Source of the DNA: Trifolium pratense
Lineage: Eukaryota > Streptophyta > Magnoliopsida > Fabales > Fabaceae
Direction of reading: 5' to 3'
Assembly: GCF_020283565.1 (NCBI RefSeq)
Contig: NC_060062.1
Coordinates: 50,862,439 to 50,926,438 of the forward strand
Length of the DNA: 64,000 nt
In this document: positions 58,196 through 64,000 of the stretch, piece by piece
How positions within the stretch are numbered: position 1 is the first letter of the stretch
Layout of the letters: each line of letters begins with the position of its first letter
Made by a program: the position numbers and the translations under genes
The notes under the pieces: generated by a model
Database searches by the model: none
What the model was told of the DNA's origin: nothing
The model's input: only the letters and a program-made list of their open reading frames with translations

Positions 58196-58580
58196 AAATG
58201 TTCCTGAGTTCGTATATCTAACTGAGAGCGAATATGGTTTGATGCTTGGAGATGAACTTGTCACTGACCGTGAAATTAACACAAGCAAAAGATGGAACAT
58301 TGAATGTGATGGACCAATGGAAAGGTAAAGTCTCAACCCCTATAGGTTAAGTTGTTCCAGATTTCCCAAAATCATGGATTTTGTGCTCTTAATTTATAGA
58401 GTTTCCTTTCTTATAAGCTATTAATCATAATACTCTTTATGCTTTCGAACTGCTATATTATGCTCATCAAGTTATATTATACATACATACTGATACCTGA
58501 TCCAATGCAGATTTTTGCTGCAAGTGCTTTTCCTTGTCCATATCTTCACAATCCTTCAGATAACTGTTTCAGGATCATAA
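58196..58580 (+). CDS. Exon-like pair inside the CACTA element, unidentified
   Basis: Block 1 (58196-58324) is bounded by tttcag and GTAAAG and is fully open, including VPEFVYLTESEYGLMLGDEL and REINTSKRWNIECDGPMER. Block 2 (58511-58580) follows an AG after 'ccaatgc', keeps phase (AG|A), and reads FLLQVLFLVHIFTILQITV to a TAA. I do not recognise the protein. It may be an exon captured from a host gene or a remnant of a CACTA gene. The splice joins are inference. Confidence 0.35.
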
Positions 58581-60193
58581 ACAGATTTGAAATGCTAAGA
58601 AAACTTTGAAATTTGGCTAATGTTTATTTGGTAGATTATCTTTCTAATTAAGAAACTGCAGTGGAAAACTTGAAAATATTTGAGGATTATCATTAAGCTT
58701 TAGGTGCTTCCTATATATGTTTGTAGCAATTAGTTTCTTCTTTCCCCTTTTAATTCTTTGCCAGATTGATGTAAAATATACATAAAGGAACTAGAGCTTA
58801 TAAAGACACTTCACAGGGATCAATCTAGAGAAGTCAGAGACTATGTATGTCATGAACAAGAGACTTTATATGTTGGATTAAGCTTCTACTAGCAAGGTAA
58901 GTTAAGTCTCGATCTCTTTGTAGTTGGTTTGTATATTATGCTGTAGTTGATACTTTGTATAATGCCATTTGTTTTTGTATTTGTGACCCTTTGTAGGCTT
59001 GCTTTGTTTAAACACGTGCCTCTGGTTTACAAGTTTGCCTAAATAACATAACTTATGTTTTTATCTTGCAGCATTGAGACTTAGCTTGAATATAATTTAT
59101 GATACATGGTTGTAGTTAGATTGAACTAAAATAGCTTGCTTTTAGTTGATGACATCTAGTAAGTTGAGTTTATAACTTATATATATTTGTTTTCCATAGG
59201 TTCAAGACCAAACGGATTATCCAAGTCCACACATTAATGAAGATGGAAGAGATGAAGATTAGAAGCTAATTATATCTCAACGAATTAGCTTAGTTACTTT
59301 TCGTCATGTTTTTTGATATTATTATGTAATGTCGTAGTGACGCACTTGATATTTTGTAAGAATGACAAATTTTTATGTTAATGTTATAAATTTGGTGTTG
59401 ATCAAAATTTGATTTTCTCCCATTCTAGAATTATATCAATTACATATAGTAAATAAAATTAATATTTGAAAAAATTGTATAAGCATTTAATTGCTAAATA
59501 GACAAAAAAAATTAACTTATTAGAGACAGAATTTTATGCTTAGAGACAGAATTTTAGAGACAGAATCATTTGAATTTAGAGACAGATAATTTTGTCAACA
59601 AAAGAGACGGACTTATGTTTTCAATTCAATGTTTAGAGACAGATTTTAATTTGTTAATGACGGATAAATTCCGTCTCCAATCAGAGACGAAATATAAAAT
59701 TCGTCTCTGATAGTTTAGAGACGAGGAAATTAACGACAGAATCAAATCTGTCTCTAATTCTGTGTCTAACATGTTTAGTGACGGAATATTTGCATTTTAG
59801 AGACAGATTTCGCCCGTCGGTATTTGAGATTTTTCTAGTAGTGCTATATGCATCATCTATATATGCAATTTAATAAATGAGATGTATTAATTTTTATCCA
59901 ATAAAAGACCATCACATATATATTGATCTATCATAATTATTTATATCCTATTCTCAATAATCATACGATCAAGAACTATTTAGATTTAAAATAATAAAAG
60001 ACTTGTTTCTCATTATCATAATCTCTATCACGATAACACGTCTATTTTAAATCAACGACATTATCAAATCAACTATTTCACTAAATAGTGAAATATAATG
60101 AAAACTGATACTTTATTATATTTGAAAATGGATTACATTGTTGATTGGCTTTTTGTGCACCTTATTATTTTCCAACAGGGATGTTACAGTATT

Positions 60194-60640
60194 TTTAGAA
60201 TGGCGGGGGGTCGCAAAAAAAAAAAAAACACCCAATTTTTAATATTAACTTGATCTTGCAATTATAGAGTTTCTATTTTTTAAAGTTAATATTCATAGAC
60301 TTTTTAATTTGTTTTCATTCATTTCTTGAAAATTCTTACAGTAATTTTTAGGAACTAAATATTATATGTACCAAAATTTTGTAGAGACTAAAAAAGCAAA
60401 ATAATTATTTCAATAGTATCTTAAGTCAGATTTTGTCTCATATAAACAAGAGAAGATTCTCTGAACTAGATTAACGCTGAACTGTCTCCGGTATTGGAGA
60501 TAATTCATCTTCCATTTTTTTTTACTAAAAGGGAGTAGTTTTTCAATGTAATTACTAAAACGACTTATACTTTTATTTACAGCAAAGTTGTCGATGGTAG
60601 CTACTGTAACAGCCCGGGCTCCTATTCTACGTATTTAGTA
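60194..60640. other. Flank of the nest, no gene seen
   Basis: AT-rich; an A run at 60216-60229. No coding signal. Confidence 0.4.
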
Positions 60641-60644
60641 GGCA

Positions 60645-60904
60645 ATCCCGGCTGTCACCCCGCGATCTTCTCCACCCCCTCTCTAGTGGAGTTTTTGCCT
60701 TCCGTGGGAATCGAACCACGTACCCTGGGGTTCAAATATGTGTTCAATCCATTCCCACTACCAATTGGGCTACGTAGCTCAATTGGTAGTGGGAATGAAT
60801 TGAACATATACTTGAACCCCAGGGTACATGGTTCGATTCCCACCGAAGGCGAAAACTCTACTAGTGAGGGGGGTAGAGAAGATCGTGAGGTGGCAGTGCC
60901 GGGA
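60645..60904. mobile_element. Head-to-head pair of tRNA-derived SINE-like units
   Basis: A nearly perfect inverted repeat centred on CAATTGGGCTACGTAGCTCAATTG (about 60762-60785). Each arm has an A-box (TAGCTCAATTGG) and a B-box (GGTTCGATTCCCAC). After these come 'gaaaactc.actagtgag' and 'ggtagagaagatc' in the right arm, mirrored in the left arm. No poly(A) or target duplication is visible. Confidence 0.7.
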
Positions 60905-61199
60905 CCATTTGGTAGTTTAAGTCAAAAAAAATTTGGTAGAAAGTCAATTTTTTTTTTACATAGCAAAGTCGTAAAAAGCATTGGTAAAACCGATGAAATT
61001 GACTGGTCAAAATAATTGGACATTAACTAAACACCCAACAGCAGACATAACAAATATACATTGGTTTTCACTCCAACGGAGAACTATTTCAAGTCCTTTT
61101 TATTTGAAGGAATTTTCCATTAAACAACTTTATTCTTCACACCAAACATGTACTTCTACTGTTCTCATATATAAACATAAATTTATTTTTCAGGTTCAT

Positions 61200-61300
61200 T
61201 GAATAACTGATGTATCTGGTTCATAATATAGACCAGATACATCAGTTATCCAATAAACCTAGAAAAGGATTTTTGCTTATATATAAGACTAGAGGGAGTA
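61200..61300. repeat. Stowaway-like MITE remnant with hairpin
   Basis: AACTGATGTATCTGGT is mirrored by ACCAGATACATCAGTT around 61206-61250. A right end CTTATATATAAG...AGAGGGAGTA follows. The left terminus is not evident. Confidence 0.55.
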
Positions 61301-61331
61301 TCACTTAATCCGTCTAACAATACTTAGTAAT

Positions 61332-63254
61332 TTAAGGATATGACATGTTACTAACTGATAGTACATTTGAAATGCTACTAACAGATGGTACATTTGAAAT
61401 GCTTCCCAAGGCCTTGGCTTTCTCTCTCAAAACAAACTTTTGGATCTTACCTGTTGATGTTTTCGGCATATCTAGAAAAATGACTGTTTTAGGAGCCATG
61501 AAATGCGGCAAACGGTCCCTACAAAAGTTTATTATCTCTTCAACATCTGCATCAAATCCATCTTTCAATTTCAAATATGCACAAGGAGTTTGGCCCCAAA
61601 GATCATCAGGTCTAGCAACAACTGCAGCCTCAAGAACCGCTGGATGACTATACAATACCGTTTCTACCTCAATCGAGCTGATGTTTTCTCCACCGGATAC
61701 TATTATGTCCTTCAATCGGTCCTTGATTTCTATGTAACCATCAGAGTGTTTCACTGCAAGATCGCCACTATGAAACCAACCGTCTTTAAAAGCCTCTTCT
61801 GTTGCTTTCAAGTCTTTAAAATAACCACTCATCAATGTATTCCCTCTAAACATTACCTCGCCAACCGTTTTTCCATCAGCCGGAACACTTTCCATTGTTG
61901 AAGGATCTTTGACATCAATTTCCTCCATCCCTACATGTGGCACACCTTGCCTAGCTTTTATCTTCGATTTTTCTTCGGTCGGTAACATGTCCCACTCAGG
62001 TCTCCAAGCACAAAAAGTCCCTGCACCACATGTTTCTGTGAGGCCATACATGTGAGTAATACTAAAACCATTTTCTTCCATCATGGAAAGGATCTGCGGC
62101 GGTGGAGGAGAACCTCCTGTTAATACTGATACCTTGTGATTGAACACCTTTCTATCGGACAATGTAGAATTGGCAATCATGTTCAAAACCGTAGGAGCTC
62201 CTCCCATATATGTTACTTTATGTTGAACTATATTGTCAAATATGTTTTTTGGAGATACTTTCCTTAGACAAATATTGGTTCCAAATTGTGCTGCCACTCC
62301 CCAAGCTAGGCACCAACCATTAGCATGAAACAACGGAACATTCCAAAGATAAACAGGAAATAGGCTCATTTGTAAGAATAGAACCGTTGCGATAGAGTTT
62401 AGATAAGCACTTCTGTGACTTAAAACAACTCCTTTAGGCCTAGATGTTGTGCCTGATGTGTAATTTATACTTATAGGATCTAATTCACTATGTGGCCTCA
62501 CAATATCAAAATCATTATGTCCAACAACTAGAAGTTTTTCATATTCATAGCTAATTGAAGTGAAATCAATAGTAGATGTGCAATCAGAGTCCATGATCAT
62601 GACTAAAATTGGTTTCTTTTTCGCTCTTTCGGTTAGGAGGTCTAATGCTCCTCGAGCGATATCAAGTAATTGGTAGTCCACAAAAAGAATCTTTGATTGT
62701 GAATGTTCCAATAGGACTGAAACCATATTTGCATTTAGGCGCGAATTAAGAGTACAAAGAATGGCTCCAGCCATTGGTACTGCAAAATGCAACTCGTACA
62801 TTGAAGGGATATTAGGGGCTAGTGTGGCAACCTGTCGAAAAATAACATGGAATTGCATCAATGATTCATTCACCTTACTAGAAATTATATCATCAAAACC
62901 AACTAGCACAGTTAAAAGTGAGTTGAACATTATATTTGAGCGTAAAAATCATATTTAGACTCAAAAGCTACAAATCTACAAAAGTGAGTTGAATATGTTA
63001 TAAGTTGTTGCTATAAGTTCTCGCAAACAATCTCACAAGTGTTTAACACAACTTACCACATCCCCACGGGAAATCCCCAATTGGGAAAGAGAAGAAGCGA
63101 GTTTGAGACAACGTTGATGAGTTTGACCCCAATTATAGTTCAAAGAACCATACACAACAGATGTTCTGTCTCTGCAAACCTTTGCTGCTCTCTCAATGAA
63201 GTTGATTGGAGACAAAGGAACAGAATTAGCTGAGCAATGAAGTAGACCCTCCAT
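61332..63254 (-). CDS. Acyl-activating enzyme (AAE1-like AMP-dependent acyl-CoA synthetase)
   Basis: Two exons: 63254-63057 (66 codons, donor GTAAGT) and 62831-61332 (acceptor CGACAG), phase 0, 565 residues. ANL superfamily: it activates a carboxylic acid with ATP to an acyl-adenylate and transfers it to CoA. Motifs in order: AMP-binding P-loop [11 protein letters not shown] (190-200), FHANGW (234-239), GLTETCG (329-335), [10 protein letters not shown] (417-426), hinge [15 protein letters not shown] (437-451), and the catalytic Lys in [11 protein letters not shown] (Lys528). Length and N-terminus ([15 protein letters not shown]) fit plant AAE1/AAE5-type proteins. The substrate cannot be told from sequence. 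Relatives often end in a peroxisomal SKL-type signal; this one ends in two SISNV(P/L)SVS repeats and NMSYP, so location is uncertain. A 'ttttgcag' 34 bp before the ATG suggests a 5' UTR intron. Confidence 0.93.
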
Positions 63255-64000
63255 TTATTCCCGTGTTCCTGGACCAATGCCCTGCAAAAGTTTACAGGTT
63301 TTACATGATTGATGAAGCTTAGAAAAAGATTAATTTGGATTATCTATGTTCAAAAATCCTACATTCATTTCCATTGGGTGCAAATATATTGATGTGTCTC
63401 AATAACATATCAAATTATTTTCAATTTTTCTAAATTTTTCTATGGATAATCTATATGATATAAACTTTGAATGTAACGGTGTATTTTGTAAAATTCGTAT
63501 TCGTTATAATATTATTTATTACCTATAGTTCGGATATGAGTTGCATATGTTGGATTTGGGAAGGCTTTCGTATACTTAGGTATTCCCTCCGTCCCAAAAT
63601 ATAAGCAAAACTGAGTCAAAGAACTCGATGTATTTGGTTAAAGATTTAGACCAAATACATTCAATTTTGTTGACCAACTTTTACTTATATTTTGGGACGA
63701 AGAGTGTACATGTGTTTCTTGTTGAGCATGGGACGGATCCAGAAATGTATTGAACGGGGTTTAAAAATTTCGTTAAAATTAAATAACAATAATTTTTATT
63801 TACTAAAATTCTTTGTTAATTGTAGTTGGTAGAATAATTAGGTGAATTAAAATTATAACAATCTTCCATGAATTCAGTCTAAAACAACAAAACATGTTGG
63901 TTTCCATATTGAGTATATCATATGGCGAATTAAATATGTATGCTGCGAAAAGGCATGTTTAAATGTTGGTAAAAAAATGTTAATGGAATCGACAATATAT
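63255..64000. other. Upstream region of the acyl-activating enzyme gene
   Basis: No coding frame. Contains a MITE (63583-63706). 'gggacggatccagaaatgta' near 63731 resembles a hAT-type terminus, but no partner end is in the window. Confidence 0.4.
63583..63706. mobile_element. Short palindromic Stowaway-like MITE (124 bp)
   Basis: TTCCCTCCGTCCCAAAATAT on the left pairs with ATATTTTGGGACGAAGAG on the right; TA on both sides. It lies about 330-450 bp upstream of the ATG of the acyl-activating enzyme. Confidence 0.78.

Larger units (their letters stand above)
50245..59843. mobile_element. CACTA transposon (9.6 kb with nested inserts), apparently non-autonomous
   Basis: Ends CACTACTAGAAAAAGTTGAA and the inverse of CACTACTAGAAAAATCTCAA, both leading into ATACCGACGG. 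The 3-bp duplication CTA is at 50242-50244 and 59844-59846. The sister LTR shows the empty site. Subterminal zones (50265-50630 and 59510-59830) are dense in GAGACAGAA/GAGACGGAA motifs in both orientations, the usual CACTA transposase-binding pattern. Without the nested hAT-like element it is about 3.7 kb. No TNPD- or TNPA-like frame was found, but exon-like blocks occur at 57184-57234 and 58196-58580. Confidence 0.93.
45219..60177 (-). mobile_element. Copia LTR retrotransposon, internally deleted, 5' LTR full of insertions
   Basis: The left (3') LTR is 45219-46724 (1506 bp). The right (5') LTR runs 48773-60177. Removing its Stowaway MITE and CACTA insertions with their duplications leaves exactly 1506 bp. 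The 5-bp duplication GGGAT is at 45214-45218 and 60178-60182. The initiator-Met primer binding site TGGTATCAGAGC is at 48759-48770 and a purine tract AAGTGGGAGAT adjoins the 3' LTR, so it is a minus-strand element. The LTRs differ at scattered positions, so the element is older than its nested guests. Confidence 0.95.
48773..60177 (-). repeat. 5' LTR of the Copia element with two insertions
   Basis: LTR sequence occupies 48773-49617, 49915-50244 and 59847-60177, with target-site duplications at the joins. Confidence 0.93.
36119..60188 (-). mobile_element. Solo LTR of a large gypsy-like element, expanded by nested insertions
   Basis: The right end is ...GGGATGTTACA (60188), i.e. TGTAACATCCC on the minus strand. 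The left end starts TATAACACCTC. The 5-bp duplication GTATT is at 36114-36118 and 60189-60193. Subtracting the elements nested in it and their duplications leaves about 2.2 kb with no coding frame. That residue contains 36120-36730, 37246-38149, 44545-45218 and the last 11 bp. 'cttcttcatcagcaacgac' and similar leader-like sequence on the minus strand (about 45000-44950) fit an LTR. No primer binding site or second LTR was found, so I infer a solo LTR. Confidence 0.65.

Noticed and set aside
58025..58336. 103-residue minus-strand frame in the CACTA element
   Set aside because: Antisense to the better-supported plus-strand exon with splice borders; no recognisable features.
60700..60860. Functional tRNA gene(s)
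   Set aside because: A- and B-boxes are present, but the sequence does not close into a full cloverleaf with an acceptor stem, and it occurs as a palindrome with SINE-like tails.
1..64000. A coordinated multi-gene defence or biosynthetic system
   Set aside because: The intact genes belong to unrelated families with no shared pathway. The regular structure in the window is explained by transposition and duplication.

Overview
This is AT-rich plant nuclear DNA, most likely from a eudicot and probably a legume (Medicago/Trifolium/Pisum type). The evidence is split genes with GT-AG introns, plant-specific families (CASP-like, DC1, CNL-type LRR, acyl-activating enzyme), tRNA-derived SINEs, Helitrons, and Stowaway, MULE, hAT and CACTA elements. 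The species assignment is inference. I see no bacterial-type genes, operons or CRISPR arrays.

0-12 kb. A decayed En/Spm-type (Transposase_24) transposase runs off the left edge, followed by a degraded retrotransposon LTR-like stretch. Next come two tandem CASP-like membrane protein genes. The second (9758-11281) is intact with three exons and 195 codons. The first (4261-8064) has a premature stop, and its second exon is split by a 2.23-kb Helitron whose two ends can be placed to the base. A hAT-like MITE sits just upstream of its TATA box.

12-30 kb. This holds a small unidentified spliced gene, an intact EF-hand gene, two duplicated DC1 (Cys/His-rich) genes of which one has lost its middle, fragments of non-LTR retrotransposons (zf-RVT and RNase H), an OMA1-like peptidase relic, a broken leucine-rich-repeat stretch of a CNL resistance gene, and many MITEs with readable target-site duplications (TSDs).

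30-60 kb. This is a retrotransposon nest. A 3.2-kb gag-only element (30004-33242) stands alone, next to a Myb/SANT-like pseudogene hit by a LINE fragment. Then a roughly 2.2-kb solo LTR (ends at 36119 and 60188) has been blown up to 24 kb by insertions: a hAT-like MITE; a non-autonomous LTR element carrying a second gag-only element; and a deleted Copia element. One LTR of that Copia element carries a Stowaway MITE and a CACTA element. The CACTA carries a hAT-like element, which carries a further LTR element with a 69-bp minisatellite. TSDs and exact length bookkeeping support each layer.

60-64 kb. A head-to-head SINE pair is followed by a two-exon acyl-CoA synthetase-like gene (565 codons) that looks functional but ends in a short tandem duplication rather than an obvious peroxisomal signal.

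Genes likely to be working are the CASP-like gene at 9.8-11.3 kb, the EF-hand gene, the 221-residue DC1 gene (and possibly its short paralogue), and the acyl-activating enzyme. Nothing suggests they act together. The window is best read as a record of layered transposition, with paralogues and sister LTRs serving as empty-site controls.
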